Positions 8,267 through 17,893 are shown, counted from the stretch's first letter. The stretch: 64,000 nucleotides of DNA from Flavobacteriales bacterium UBA7468 (GCA_002478565.1 DLPC01000025.1:19929-83928); one strand, 5' to 3'. Numbers and translations: made by a program. Notes: generated by a model not told the origin, from the sequence alone.

Positions 8267-9928
8267 TTAAAACTGAAAATACACGAAGGCTTTAAAGCTA
8301 TCAGAAACTGCCTGAAAAAGTATAAAAACAAGTAACGCAAAACCAAGTGCTTGCAAGAACATGGGCCATTTTGCAAAAAAACGAACAAACGCATCTTTCC
8401 ACGGTTGTGGCAACCAATGAGTAATAAAGCCGAGTAATAGTAGTAGTAGAACGGCCCAATAAGTATTCCAAACCACAAACCAAGTTTTGATACTCCAATC
8501 AAAGTGTTGGGTTACATGTGTGAGATAAGCAAGTGGTTGCCAAGATTCAGGTAAACGAAACCAAACACGAGTGAATGTAATGAAGCTCAGTGTTAAAAAA
8601 ATGCGCCAACCTCGAATGAGCCAAAGGTTGCTTTGTTCATACGGGCTAATTTTTTTCCAGTAATTGTAAAGCACCAATGCCGCACCGTTCATCGCGCCCC
8701 AAACCACAAAGTTTTGGCTTGCACCATGCCACAAACCACCCACAATCATAGTAATGAGTAGGTTCAAATCTCGAACAGCTACCTTTCTAAAAGGCTTATA
8801 AATTTGCCAAAGCAGCACATACAAAAATGTCAGCCCGCCATAAATGTAAAACAGCGCCAGCCAACCTGTAATAAAATATAAAAAGCCCAGGATGATGGCC
8901 GTCATGATGTAGGTGCCGACACTGCCCTTTTGGTTTCCACCTAAGGGAATGTACAGGTAGTCTCGGAGCCAAGAACTCAAAGACTTATGCCACCTGCGCC
9001 AGAAATCACCAACTGACACTGCTTTATACGGCGAATTGAAATTTTCGAGTAACGTAAAGCCCATTAACTTGGAAACACCAATGGCCATATCGGTATAACC
9101 CGAAAAATCTGCGTAAATCTGTAAAGAGTAAGCGAACATCGCCAGAACGCCAACAAAACCAGGGTAGGTTTCAGGTGCATCAAGAACTTTATCAATGAAC
9201 TGAACCGCAATGTAATCGGCAAATATGAGTTTTTTGAGCAAGCCTTTTCCAATCATCCAAAGTGACCAAGAGAAGTCGTATTTTGACAATTGGTAAGGAG
9301 CATTTACCTGCGGCAAGAAGTCACGAGCCCTGACAATAGGGCCAGCAATCAGGTGAGGGAAGTACGTGACATAAAGCGCATAATCAAAAAAGTTTTTTGC
9401 CGCTTTGATTTCTTTTCTCGCTATATCTACGAGGTAAGAAATATTATGAAAAGTAAAGAAAGAAACACCAATCGGGACTAATATTTTGTCTACAAAACTG
9501 CCTTTGCCAAATAGCTCGTTCCCCCAAACGGCAAACTGATTAACCACATTAAAATCTGTTCCAAATTGCGCATTAAATGCCTCCGTAAAAAAATAGGCGT
9601 ATTTGAAATAACCTAAGGCCAAAAGATTCAAAGTAATTCCTATCGTTAGCCAAAGCCTTTGAAAACCTAATTTTTGAGCCCGATGGACTAGCAAACCCAA
9701 ACCATAATTGAGTAAGAGCATGAGGCCCAACAGCAGTACAAAATTCCCTGAAGTTTTGAAGTAGAAAAACAAACTCACCGCTGTCAGGAAAATACTTCGA
9801 ATCAAATATTTTTGATGTATCAAGACAAATGCGCACATGACCAACAAGAAAAATATCCAGAAGTCAAGCCGCGTAAAAAGCAGACTTTCTTGTTGTTGTA
9901 GCGAAAATAATTCTTGTAAACGATTCAT
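8267..9928 (-). CDS. MBOAT family O-acyltransferase (AlgI-like)
   Basis: A 553-residue polytopic membrane protein with about eleven hydrophobic segments. It carries the hallmarks of membrane-bound O-acyltransferases of the AlgI/DltB branch: IGVSFFTFHNISYLVD, PHLIAGPIVRA, DFWRRWHKSLSSWLRDYLYIPLGG, and the catalytic His401 in GGLWHGASQNF. Such enzymes move acetyl groups across the inner membrane for transfer to exported polysaccharide. The two SGNH genes immediately upstream in the same orientation (2-base gap) are the usual partners that place or remove the acetyl group, so the three probably O-acetylate a surface or exopolysaccharide. No alginate synthesis genes are near, so the name algI is not used. 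Confidence 0.92.
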   Translation of the reverse strand: MNRLQELFSLQQQESLLFTRLDFWIFFLLVMCAFVLIHQKYLIRSIFLTAVSLFFYFKTSGNFVLLLGLMLLLNYGLGLLVHRAQKLGFQRLWLTIGITLNLLALGYFKYAYFFTEAFNAQFGTDFNVVNQFAVWGNELFGKGSFVDKILVPIGVSFFTFHNISYLVDIARKEIKAAKNFFDYALYVTYFPHLIAGPIVRARDFLPQVNAPYQLSKYDFSWSLWMIGKGLLKKLIFADYIAVQFIDKVLDAPETYPGFVGVLAMFAYSLQIYADFSGYTDMAIGVSKLMGFTLLENFNSPYKAVSVGDFWRRWHKSLSSWLRDYLYIPLGGNQKGSVGTYIMTAIILGFLYFITGWLALFYIYGGLTFLYVLLWQIYKPFRKVAVRDLNLLITMIVGGLWHGASQNFVVWGAMNGAALVLYNYWKKISPYEQSNLWLIRGWRIFLTLSFITFTRVWFRLPESWQPLAYLTHVTQHFDWSIKTWFVVWNTYWAVLLLLLLGFITHWLPQPWKDAFVRFFAKWPMFLQALGFALLVFILFQAVSDSFKAFVYFQF

Positions 9929-9930
9929 GT

Positions 9931-11202
9931 TTAGTTACTCATATTTTGAAAAACGGCCATGTTCTTTTTGAAAGCCTCGATCAATAAATTCCCTTTGAGA
10001 TGATAGCCGGTTCCTGTAAAATGTACGTAATCGGCTTGCATGAGCCCCGCTAATTTCCAAGTTTTTGACGAGCCCAGCTCACCCATGATGCCATAAAAAT
10101 CCCAGACAGCCATTTGGTATTGCGCTGCGAGTTGCATAATTACCTCGCGTTGGCGTTCAGTATTGCGATTCGGGTATTTACGCATGTAATAATCATCATT
10201 GGGAACCGTCAACAAGATGGCACAATTCGGGTTGATGGCCAAAATTTGCAAAATCATTTTCTCCAAATTCGATTTATAAACCTGTGGGTTAAAAGCTTCA
10301 TATGAACAATGGGCGTCGTTGGTACCTACCGAAAAAATAAATAAGTCAGGCGGGCGCAACTGTAAATCTCGGCTGAAGTGTGTATTTGACAGATAGGTTG
10401 GTAAACTCGCGCCATTGATACCGATGGCCGTGTAGGTAATACCAGGGAGCTCATTTAAAAACTCAAACCCATATAGTGACAACGCAAAGGCATCTTCGCT
10501 TTGTTTGACAAACATAAGGTCCAACGAATCGAGGTGATCCGAAAATAATATTTCAGTATAGCCGAGTTGCGCGTAATGCTGGACTTGCGTCACGAGTAAT
10601 TCTTGGTCGCCGAAATTGAGCTCATAAGGGAACGCACCCGTGTTATGATAAATTCGCAGGCGATCAAAAGGTGGTTTAACAGCAGTTTTCAAGTGTTTGA
10701 AATTGACAATAATAATGGAGTCTGAACACTCGATAGCCGCGCCGGTTAGACCGTATTCGAGATCTTCGGGTCTTTGTTGAACACTGCGGTAGCCTTTCCA
10801 ATCATTTGGTGAAGAAAAATTATAATTTGATGGGTTATTTGTGTTCGCTAGATTGTATGGGAAAACCAAACCTCTCTCACCTACTAAACCCGGCCAATTG
10901 CTTTGCAAAAAAGTGCGAAAATCATGAGAATAGATATCGGCCTGCAGGTGTGAGCCACCGATATGATAAAAGTTAAGCTTCCCATCTTGTGAAGCAATCA
11001 TTTGAACCAATTTTTCGTTCAAAATACGCCAATTTGGGCTCTCTGAACTAAAATATTGAAATTGATTACAATGGACTTGAATAAACGGATACTTTTCAGC
11101 AATTTGCTGCTCTTCATAGGTCAGAGAATCCTGAGTTGACCTTAAAATGGGTTGAGAGAAAGCTTGAGAGCAACAAAGTAAAAGTAATAACAGTGTACGC
11201 AT
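9931..11202 (-). CDS. Secreted SGNH/GDSL hydrolase-like protein, acyltransferase partner 1
   Basis: A 423-residue protein with a signal peptide (MRTLLLLLLCCSQAFSQ). The SGNH blocks are recognisable: block I as YHIGGSHLQAD (nucleophile Ser in GGSH, replacing the commoner GDSH), block III as FIFSVGTNDAHC, and the Asp/His pair as DYVHFTGTGYHL near the C-terminus. A fold of this type in the periplasm next to an MBOAT gene usually acts as polysaccharide O-acetyltransferase or esterase (compare AlgJ/AlgX/PatB). I start at the ATG at 11200-11202, which overlaps the upstream TGA as ATGA; a TTG one codon earlier is less likely. Confidence 0.82.
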   Translation of the reverse strand: MRTLLLLLLCCSQAFSQPILRSTQDSLTYEEQQIAEKYPFIQVHCNQFQYFSSESPNWRILNEKLVQMIASQDGKLNFYHIGGSHLQADIYSHDFRTFLQSNWPGLVGERGLVFPYNLANTNNPSNYNFSSPNDWKGYRSVQQRPEDLEYGLTGAAIECSDSIIIVNFKHLKTAVKPPFDRLRIYHNTGAFPYELNFGDQELLVTQVQHYAQLGYTEILFSDHLDSLDLMFVKQSEDAFALSLYGFEFLNELPGITYTAIGINGASLPTYLSNTHFSRDLQLRPPDLFIFSVGTNDAHCSYEAFNPQVYKSNLEKMILQILAINPNCAILLTVPNDDYYMRKYPNRNTERQREVIMQLAAQYQMAVWDFYGIMGELGSSKTWKLAGLMQADYVHFTGTGYHLKGNLLIEAFKKNMAVFQNMSN

Positions 11203-12656
11203 CAATTCACTGCTTTAGTTTTCCAATCTGAATAGGCCGTCATTAAGGCCTCATAAAAATGTTGAGAAGCAATACTTGCACCACGCGGGCTGAAATGTAT
11301 GTAATCTTTCCCTGCCAAACCTTGAGCAACCCACGCCGGCATTGAATTGAGCCCACCCATGGCCCCAAATAGATCCCAGAAAGCAACGCCTTGTTCTGCA
11401 CACATTTTTCGCATGCGCTCCACGGTGTAGGGCAGCAATGGATAACTTTCAAAAACACCTTCATTGAGTCTGGACATATCACTTGGTCCAATCAATACAA
11501 TGGCCGCACCGGGCACCAACTTCTTCAAATACTGCACCCTGTTTTTGAGTGCCCCAACATAAGAGCGCACCCCGCTAGAATCTCTAAACGCGTGTACAGA
11601 GTTTCCTCCAAATTGTAAAATGATCAATTTCGTATTGGCATCGCGGTGCATCTGACTAAACAACTGTGCATCTGAAGAACTGAGGTCGTGCCCCGAAGAA
11701 CCGCGCATGGCCACATTATTGACCTGCACACCGAGGTCACCCTCTAAACTAAAACCAGAGAATATAGGGCTCTTAACCGCAGAGAATACGTAACGCAATT
11801 TTCCAGGGGTATGGTCGAAGCTCAACGGCAAGACATGTGCGCTACCATCAGCAATGAGAGAATCTTCATGGATGAGTTTGTTGTTCTCGTAAACTTTTAC
11901 CGAACAGGGCTTAAAACAACTGTTATAAAAACACTTCACTTGACTGTAAGTCCTTGAGCGGCTAAAGGCAGAGGCAGAGGCTTCAATCTCCACCCAGGCT
12001 TCTGTGGGCAATTGCTGTTGGGCTTTTGCTGAATCGATGCCAAAAGTAGCAGCAGAAAGGAGTGCGCCATATTTACGGCTTCCCATTTTGGGTGGCCAAA
12101 AAGCGGTGTATCTTTTGAAATTGGCAGAAACCCTTTGCTTAAAGCTTTGGGTTTGATAAACATTATAGGCCGGAATAAAACCTGGGCCTACACCGCCAAA
12201 CTGTTGTTGTAAGCGCTGCCTGATATAACCTGTCATGCGGTCTCCTTCAATTTGAGAATCGCCGTAATGAAATATGCTGATTTTTTGGCCAGCAGCTGCA
12301 GCTTCCAAAGCCGCAAAAAACCGAGCTAAATTTGCTGCAGCATCAGGGCTCAAAAACAAGGGGTGCTCAGCAGAGAAATTGGCGCTTCCGCCATCTGGTA
12401 ATCCAATTTTTCCGTTACTCTTGCCATTGTGTTTGATACCATCATTGATGCTGGCCGTATCGGCAGATTTCACGATCTGATCAATGTTCTTTTTGACCTG
12501 TTTTTTCGCAACCCAGACCCTTTCAATGGAGAGAAACTTCCAATTGACGCCCAACCACTCCACGCCTTTTGCAGGTATTAAATAACTTGGAATGCACAAG
12601 AGTGACAAAACCAGAATTAAAAAAAGCAGAACTTTGTAGGGACGAATTTGTTGCAC
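11202..12656 (-). CDS. Membrane-anchored SGNH/GDSL hydrolase-like protein, acyltransferase partner 2
   Basis: A 484-residue protein with an N-terminal hydrophobic anchor (about residues 8-27) and an SGNH domain: block I ISIFHYGDSQIEGDR (Ser in GDSQ), block III LIILQFGGNSVHAF, and the Asp/His pair DYIHFSPRGASI near the C-terminus. Between blocks I and III there is an inserted beta-rich domain (about 180-310), as in AlgX/PatB-like proteins. It is a paralogue in function of the next gene but differs in anchoring and in its inserted domain. The start is GTG (12654-12656); no in-frame ATG lies upstream close by. First gene of the SGNH-SGNH-MBOAT unit. Confidence 0.82.
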   Translation of the reverse strand: MQQIRPYKVLLFLILVLSLLCIPSYLIPAKGVEWLGVNWKFLSIERVWVAKKQVKKNIDQIVKSADTASINDGIKHNGKSNGKIGLPDGGSANFSAEHPLFLSPDAAANLARFFAALEAAAAGQKISIFHYGDSQIEGDRMTGYIRQRLQQQFGGVGPGFIPAYNVYQTQSFKQRVSANFKRYTAFWPPKMGSRKYGALLSAATFGIDSAKAQQQLPTEAWVEIEASASAFSRSRTYSQVKCFYNSCFKPCSVKVYENNKLIHEDSLIADGSAHVLPLSFDHTPGKLRYVFSAVKSPIFSGFSLEGDLGVQVNNVAMRGSSGHDLSSSDAQLFSQMHRDANTKLIILQFGGNSVHAFRDSSGVRSYVGALKNRVQYLKKLVPGAAIVLIGPSDMSRLNEGVFESYPLLPYTVERMRKMCAEQGVAFWDLFGAMGGLNSMPAWVAQGLAGKDYIHFSPRGASIASQHFYEALMTAYSDWKTKAVN

Positions 12657-12672
12657 GGTGTAATCTCTGTGG

Positions 12673-12680
12673 CAAATATA
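12673..12680 (-). promoter_or_regulatory. Candidate -7 element for the SGNH-SGNH-MBOAT unit
   Basis: TATATTTG on the minus strand matches TANNTTTG and ends 16 bases before the GTG start at 12656. A TTTG lies 14 bases upstream, shorter than the usual -33 spacing, so only the -7 part is convincing. Confidence 0.45.
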
Positions 12681-12708
12681 GTTTTTCTTTACATCAAATT
12701 AGGTCGAA

Positions 12709-14679
12709 ATGAGCAACCAACTGCGCAACGAAAGTTCTCCTTATCTGTTACAACACGCCAATAATCCAGTCAATTGGGTAGCTTGGTCTAATGACGTTTT
12801 TGAACAAGCTAAAGCGCAAGATAAATTGGTGTTGATTAGTGTGGGTTATTCAGCTTGCCATTGGTGCCACGTGATGGAACACGAATGTTTTGAAGACGAG
12901 GAGGTTGCTGCACTCATGAACGCGCATTTCATCAATGTAAAAGTGGATCGCGAAGAGCGCCCTGATGTTGATCAAATCTACATGACTGCTGTTCAGCTGA
13001 TCACGCAGAAGGGCGGTTGGCCACTCAATTGCTTCACCCTGCCGGATGGTCGTCCGATTTATGGCGGCACTTATTTTCCGAAAGAACAATGGATGCACGT
13101 ATTGAAGTCTTTAGTCTATACATACAATAATGACCGCGCTAAGACACTCGAATATGCCCAACAACTCACAGAAGGAATCAGGGGTGCTGACTTCATTGAA
13201 AAACCACAGCTCAATATTGATTTTCAAGAAGAGAAGCTACATGAAATGGTGGTGAGGTGGTCGCGTTCTTTTGACACATTCGAAGGTGGAACAAATAGAG
13301 CGCCTAAATTTCCGCTCCCCAATAATTGGCTCTTTTTGATGAAATACGCCGTTTATTTTGATGAAGAAAAGATACATAAACATGTAGAATTAACGCTTGA
13401 CAAGATGGCGTTTGGCGGTATCTATGATCAAATTGGAGGGGGCTTCACGCGTTATGCAGTCGATGTACTCTGGAAAGTGCCGCACTTCGAAAAAATGCTC
13501 TACGATAACGCCCAACTCATTGAACTGTATGCCAAGGCATATGCATGTTATCAAAAAGCACATTATAAAGAAATTGTTTTTCAGAGTTTTGAGTTCCTCG
13601 AAAGAGAATTATTAAATCCTGGTGGGGCGTATTACAGTGCCCTAGACGCCGACAGTGAAGGTGAGGAAGGTAAATTCTATTGTTGGTCTCTTCAAGAAAT
13701 AGAACAGCTTTTTGACAAAGAAGCCGAACTTGTTAAATCTTATTGGAACATCAATCAGTTGGGTTATTGGGAAGAAGGGAAATACATTCCTCTCAAAAAA
13801 CAAGATGATCTTTCTTTTGCCAAAGCTCACGACTTGACTTTAGCACAATGGCAAGAAAAGAAAGAAAAATTCATCGATATATTGCTTTCAGAACGCTCCA
13901 AAAGAATCAGGCCAGGTCTAGACAACAAAATGCTCGTGAGTTGGAATGCCATGATGGCTAAAGGCCTATTGGAAGCCTTCCGTGTTTTTGGTGAGGAGGC
14001 CTTCTTATTGCGCGCCCGAAAAATATTACTTTGGATCAAGGAGACGCAATGGCAAGGAGCTCATTTATTGCGTGTTCAGACAAACGGAGACTCGCGAATT
14101 GCTGGGTTTTTAGAAGATTACGCCCACAGCATAGAAGCCTTTACGCTTGCTTATCAATGCACGGGAGAACTAGAATTTTTGCATTTTGCGAAAACGCTAA
14201 CCGAAAAAGTGGCCAATGAATTTCAACACCCGGAAAGTATGTTGTGTTATTTTGCCGGGCAAGATTCTGAGCTGATCAGTAGAAATATGGAGCTCAATGA
14301 CAACGTGATTCCGGCAAGTAATTCAGTGATGGCACATGCTTTTCTGACGATGGGGCAGTACTTTCAAAATCAAGCCTGGCGCGACAGCGCCAAACAAATG
14401 CTCACCAATATATACGACGGGATGGAAGCCTATGGCTCTGGTTATTCCAATTGGGGTTTACTGTTGTTTCAATATTTAGACCAACCCAAGCACTGGCATG
14501 TGCTTAATGGTCTTTCACCACTCGAGGTTTTTAAAGAAACAGCAGGACGCAACTGTATGTTGTCTTATCATGAAGAGCTTCCTCTTTCACAACACTATAC
14601 ACCAAATGCAATATCGGTTTGCGAATACGGCGTATGTCATCCTGTAGTTCAATCTATCGAAGAAGCACTTCAATATTAG
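12709..14679 (+). CDS. DUF255 / YyaL-type thioredoxin-fold protein
   Basis: A 656-residue cytoplasmic protein of the SSP411/YyaL family. The N-terminal thioredoxin-like domain (about 1-160) begins with the family signature NQLRNESSPYLLQHANNPVNW and carries the motif Cys50-His-Trp-Cys53 in SACHWCHVM, followed by VDREERPDVDQIYM. The rest (about 170-650) is an all-helical (alpha/alpha)6-toroid region similar to N-acylglucosamine epimerase-like proteins (for example GGGFTRYAVDVLWKVPHFEKMLYDNAQL and ALDADSEGEEGKFY). The biological role of the family is not settled. It stands alone and is convergent with the transketolase genes. Confidence 0.9.
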   Translation: MSNQLRNESSPYLLQHANNPVNWVAWSNDVFEQAKAQDKLVLISVGYSACHWCHVMEHECFEDEEVAALMNAHFINVKVDREERPDVDQIYMTAVQLITQKGGWPLNCFTLPDGRPIYGGTYFPKEQWMHVLKSLVYTYNNDRAKTLEYAQQLTEGIRGADFIEKPQLNIDFQEEKLHEMVVRWSRSFDTFEGGTNRAPKFPLPNNWLFLMKYAVYFDEEKIHKHVELTLDKMAFGGIYDQIGGGFTRYAVDVLWKVPHFEKMLYDNAQLIELYAKAYACYQKAHYKEIVFQSFEFLERELLNPGGAYYSALDADSEGEEGKFYCWSLQEIEQLFDKEAELVKSYWNINQLGYWEEGKYIPLKKQDDLSFAKAHDLTLAQWQEKKEKFIDILLSERSKRIRPGLDNKMLVSWNAMMAKGLLEAFRVFGEEAFLLRARKILLWIKETQWQGAHLLRVQTNGDSRIAGFLEDYAHSIEAFTLAYQCTGELEFLHFAKTLTEKVANEFQHPESMLCYFAGQDSELISRNMELNDNVIPASNSVMAHAFLTMGQYFQNQAWRDSAKQMLTNIYDGMEAYGSGYSNWGLLLFQYLDQPKHWHVLNGLSPLEVFKETAGRNCMLSYHEELPLSQHYTPNAISVCEYGVCHPVVQSIEEALQY

Positions 14680-14720
14680 GCTTACTTATTGCTTTTAAAG
14701 GCAAGGAAGGCAAAATTAAA

Positions 14721-14734
14721 CAAAAGGTCTTTTG
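14721..14734. terminator. Weak hairpin between convergent genes
   Basis: CAAAAG (14721-14726) and CTTTTG (14729-14734) form a short stem in the 57-base gap between the DUF255 gene and the convergent transketolase gene. It is small, has a very tight loop and lacks a clear T-run, so termination here is only a possibility. Confidence 0.25.
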
Positions 14735-14736
14735 AC

Positions 14737-15699
14737 TTAAATTAGAATTGTCTTTCTGCTGATGGCTCTTTTGACAGCCTCCACTACATCTGGTGTATCA
14801 ATGTGGTATTTGGTCATGAGTTCCATTGGTGTTCCGGATTCGCCAAAACTATCATTGACTGCCACGTATTCTTGCGGTACAGGATTTTTGCGGCTAAGTA
14901 CCTGAGATACCGCTTCGCCTAAACCACCGTTCATCATGTGTTCTTCGGCGGTAACTACACAACCCGTTTTAGCCACAGACTTCAATATAGCTTCTTCATC
15001 TAGTGGTTTGATGGTATGCATGTTGATCAATTCTGCTGAAATGCCAATTTCGTGTAGCGCTTTGAGTGCCTCAATTGATTTCCAAACCATGTGTCCGCAA
15101 GCAATGATAGTCACATCGGTTCCTTCAGTAAGTACATCTGCTTTACCAATTACAAATTTAGCGTCGGGTTTCACGAAAATAGGCATCACGGGTCTTCCAA
15201 AACGCAAGTAAACTGGGCCTTCGTGGTCAGCGATAGCTATGGTTGCTTGTTTGGTTTGATTGAAATCGGCGGGTACAATAACGGTCATGTTTGGTAACAT
15301 GCGCATCATACCTATGTCTTCTAATACTTGATGTGTTGCACCGTCTTCACCTAGGGTTAGGCCGGCATGCGAAGCACATATTTTTACATTCTTTTTTGAA
15401 TAAGCAACGGATTGTCTGATTTGATCATAAACCCTTCCTGTAGAAAAGTTGGCAAAAGTTCCGGTGAAAGGGATTTTTCCGCCGATAGTCATGCCGGCTG
15501 CAAGCCCAATCATGTTGGCCTCAGCAATACCTGTTTGGAAAAATCGATCTGGGTTTGCTTTTTGAAAAGCGTCCATCTTTAAAGAACCAGTGAGGTCGGC
15601 ACAAAGTGCAACTACATTTGGATGTGTTTGTCCAAGTTCTGCTAAACCTTCTCCGAATCCAGAGCGCGTATCTTTGTTACCGAAAATTTCAAATTCCAT
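14737..15699 (-). CDS. Transketolase, C-terminal subunit
   Basis: A 320-residue protein corresponding to the second half of transketolase: the pyrimidine-binding domain followed by the C-terminal domain. The catalytic-type Glu is Glu60 in FQTGIAEANMIGLAAGM, and THQVLEDIGMMRMLPNMTVIVPAD and GPVYLRFGRP are characteristic. Together with the N-terminal subunit it should form a thiamin-diphosphate enzyme moving two-carbon units in the non-oxidative pentose phosphate pathway. Split transketolases are common in Bacteroidota, but the two halves are usually adjacent. Here a vWA gene lies between them, two bases upstream of this start. Confidence 0.92.
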   Translation of the reverse strand: MEFEIFGNKDTRSGFGEGLAELGQTHPNVVALCADLTGSLKMDAFQKANPDRFFQTGIAEANMIGLAAGMTIGGKIPFTGTFANFSTGRVYDQIRQSVAYSKKNVKICASHAGLTLGEDGATHQVLEDIGMMRMLPNMTVIVPADFNQTKQATIAIADHEGPVYLRFGRPVMPIFVKPDAKFVIGKADVLTEGTDVTIIACGHMVWKSIEALKALHEIGISAELINMHTIKPLDEEAILKSVAKTGCVVTAEEHMMNGGLGEAVSQVLSRKNPVPQEYVAVNDSFGESGTPMELMTKYHIDTPDVVEAVKRAISRKTILI

Positions 15700-15701
15700 G
15701 C

Positions 15702-17051
15702 TTATAAAGTTAAATTAGTTGTATTGAGGGTTGCGATATTAAATTTCTTCTCTTTGGTATAAGCGCTTGAGCGTTGGTCTTTCTCGCGGTATACCAATTT
15801 GTATGAACCTGGTTGTAAGTTCCAAGCACCTGTTTTTTGATTTTCCTTGAGGTCCAAGACCCACTCCCATTGTCCTGGATTTCTTTCATAAAAAATTTGA
15901 CCAACTAACACTTTTTGGGAAGTAAAGGTGAGTTGACCAGCAGCTACGATATCTATGTTGGTCAATTTTGATTGGTCAATTTTGACTTCTTTGTAGGTGC
16001 GGGGTAAAGTTAAAATTTCGAGTTGGTAGGTCCCGACCAAATATTTTTGTGTTTCGCCAAGTTGCTGTACATTGAGCGTCTGGCTAGCTGAGTTTTGTAT
16101 AACCCTAGTTTCTATTTTGGCAGTTGAAGGGCTTTTCAAAGAAGTGATTTTCAACTGACCCTGCCCCGCATCTACCGGAATGATATTATGTGTATGTGGT
16201 TTGATTACGATGTTCTTGACTGAGACTGCCGGAACTGTGTTGACTTTGAGGTCATATTTGACAGCCGGATCTAAGAAAAGTGTGTCTGGTAGCCCTTTTC
16301 TGTTGAGCGTGTGTACAAAGGTATACTTGAGATTTTGGGTTCCGGCCTCGTACAAAAACATAGTCACATCGGTTTCGAGCGGCTTGCCTTCGATAGTGTT
16401 CAGGTTGATTTGAGCACTGGTGTTTTGTAAGGCCTTGTTGAGCACATTTCCTAACACATTACTGAAGGCCTCCTTGCTTTCTGCATCGGTATAACTACCA
16501 ATACACTCAAATTTATCGAGATACGATAAATCCATACCCAAACCAATCACAAATGGCGTGACTTTCACACCCTTGTCGCGGAGTTTACGCGCAATGATAC
16601 AGGGGTCGTTGTCACAGGACTCAAGGCCATCAGTAATTAAAATGATAAAGTTTCTGGCTAAAGTATCTGGGAAATCTGCGGCAGAGGCCTCAAGAGACCT
16701 AGCAATTGGGGTAGCGCCTTTTGCCTGCAAGCCCCTAATTTTCATTTTAATAGGGTCAATGTTGTTTGGAGCAAATGGCACTTCAAGTTTGGTGTCTTGG
16801 CAATCTTGGTAGGTGTTAGTAACAATAGATTGGTGGCCATAAACACGCAACGCAATTTCAAGATTCGGTACCTCCTTGAGGCCGTCTAAACTTTTTACCA
16901 ATACCTCTTTGGCTGCAGCCATTCGGGTTTGGTTGTTCCAATCCAGATTCATGGAATTAGAAGCGTCTAGAATAAAAAGTATGCGTGTCATGGGTTGTGA
17001 CCAGCAAATGCTCGTCAGGAACAACAACCAAATCACGCTTATTTTTCTCAC
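15702..17051 (-). CDS. Secreted von Willebrand factor A domain protein
   Basis: A 449-residue exported protein with a signal peptide at 1-19 (ICWSQ). A vWA domain covers about 22-210 with a complete MIDAS: Asp29-Ala-Ser31-Asn-Ser33 (ILDASNSM), a Thr in GATPIARSLEAS, and Asp in LITDGLESCDNDP. About 215-449 is beta-rich and unknown. vWA domains bind metal and mediate protein interaction. The start is GTG (17049-17051), sharing one base with the stop of the transketolase N-subunit (TAGTG), and the stop is 2 bases before the C-subunit, so all three must be one transcript. Nothing in the protein suggests a role in pentose metabolism. Confidence 0.88.
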   Translation of the reverse strand: MRKISVIWLLFLTSICWSQPMTRILFILDASNSMNLDWNNQTRMAAAKEVLVKSLDGLKEVPNLEIALRVYGHQSIVTNTYQDCQDTKLEVPFAPNNIDPIKMKIRGLQAKGATPIARSLEASAADFPDTLARNFIILITDGLESCDNDPCIIARKLRDKGVKVTPFVIGLGMDLSYLDKFECIGSYTDAESKEAFSNVLGNVLNKALQNTSAQINLNTIEGKPLETDVTMFLYEAGTQNLKYTFVHTLNRKGLPDTLFLDPAVKYDLKVNTVPAVSVKNIVIKPHTHNIIPVDAGQGQLKITSLKSPSTAKIETRVIQNSASQTLNVQQLGETQKYLVGTYQLEILTLPRTYKEVKIDQSKLTNIDIVAAGQLTFTSQKVLVGQIFYERNPGQWEWVLDLKENQKTGAWNLQPGSYKLVYREKDQRSSAYTKEKKFNIATLNTTNLTL

Positions 17052-17893
17052 TAGTAGTCTCCGAGAGTTTCTTCTAATTGTTGCAATGCGGCTTCAAGTT
17101 GTTCAGCATTTGGGGCTACACCGTGCCATTTGTGAGAACCCATCATGTAATCAACACCTTGACCCATTTCGGTTTTCATGATAATGACAATTGGTTTGCC
17201 TTTTCCTGTAAGCGCTTTTGCCGCTTGCATGGTTGTTCGGATGCTATCAAAATCATGGCCGTTCATTCTTAAAACCTCCCATCCAAAAGCTTGCCATTTT
17301 TGACCGAGATCGCCTAAAGACAAAACTTGATCGATATCTCCGTCGATCTGACGGCCGTTGTCGTCTATGGTAGCGATGATGTTGTCGACTTTATTGGCAG
17401 CAGCATACATCGCCGCTTCCCAAATTTGACCCTCTTGTAGTTCGCCATCGCCATGAAGCGTATAAACAATACTTGGATCATTATTTAGTTTTTTAACTTG
17501 TGCGGCTCCTACTCCGACAGAAAGACCCTGACCTAAAGACCCTGAAGCCATGCGGATTCCCGGAAGGCCCTTGTCTGTAGATGGATGCCCTTGTAAACGT
17601 GTAGATAACTTTCTAAAGGTGCCTAATTCTGAGACAGGGAAGTATCCCGCACGTGCCAAAACACTGTACCAAACTGGTGAAATATGTCCGTTGGATAAAA
17701 AGAAGAGGTCTTCATTTTTGCCATCCATGCTAAAAGAAGCTGCATTGTGCTTCATTTGCTCAAAATATAGATAAGTGAGGAAGTCTGTGCAGCCCAATGA
17801 ACCACCCGGGTGGCCAGAATTAACTGCTGAAACCATTCTGACGATATCTCTTCTTACTTGCGAGGCTATTCTAACCAATTCTTTGTTTTCCAT
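17051..17893 (-). CDS. Transketolase, N-terminal subunit
   Basis: A 280-residue protein equal to the thiamin-diphosphate-binding first half of transketolase. Features: NSGHPGGSLGCTDFLTYLY, LSNGHISPVWY, GSLGQGLSVGVGAA, and the ThDP motif beginning Gly148-Asp-Gly150 (HGDGELQEGQIWEAAMYAA) and ending in IATIDDNGRQIDG. It needs the C-subunit encoded 1.35 kb downstream for activity. It is the first gene of the three-gene transcript, divergent from hutU with a 74-base shared promoter region. Confidence 0.93.
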   Translation of the reverse strand: MENKELVRIASQVRRDIVRMVSAVNSGHPGGSLGCTDFLTYLYFEQMKHNAASFSMDGKNEDLFFLSNGHISPVWYSVLARAGYFPVSELGTFRKLSTRLQGHPSTDKGLPGIRMASGSLGQGLSVGVGAAQVKKLNNDPSIVYTLHGDGELQEGQIWEAAMYAAANKVDNIIATIDDNGRQIDGDIDQVLSLGDLGQKWQAFGWEVLRMNGHDFDSIRTTMQAAKALTGKGKPIVIIMKTEMGQGVDYMMGSHKWHGVAPNAEQLEAALQQLEETLGDY

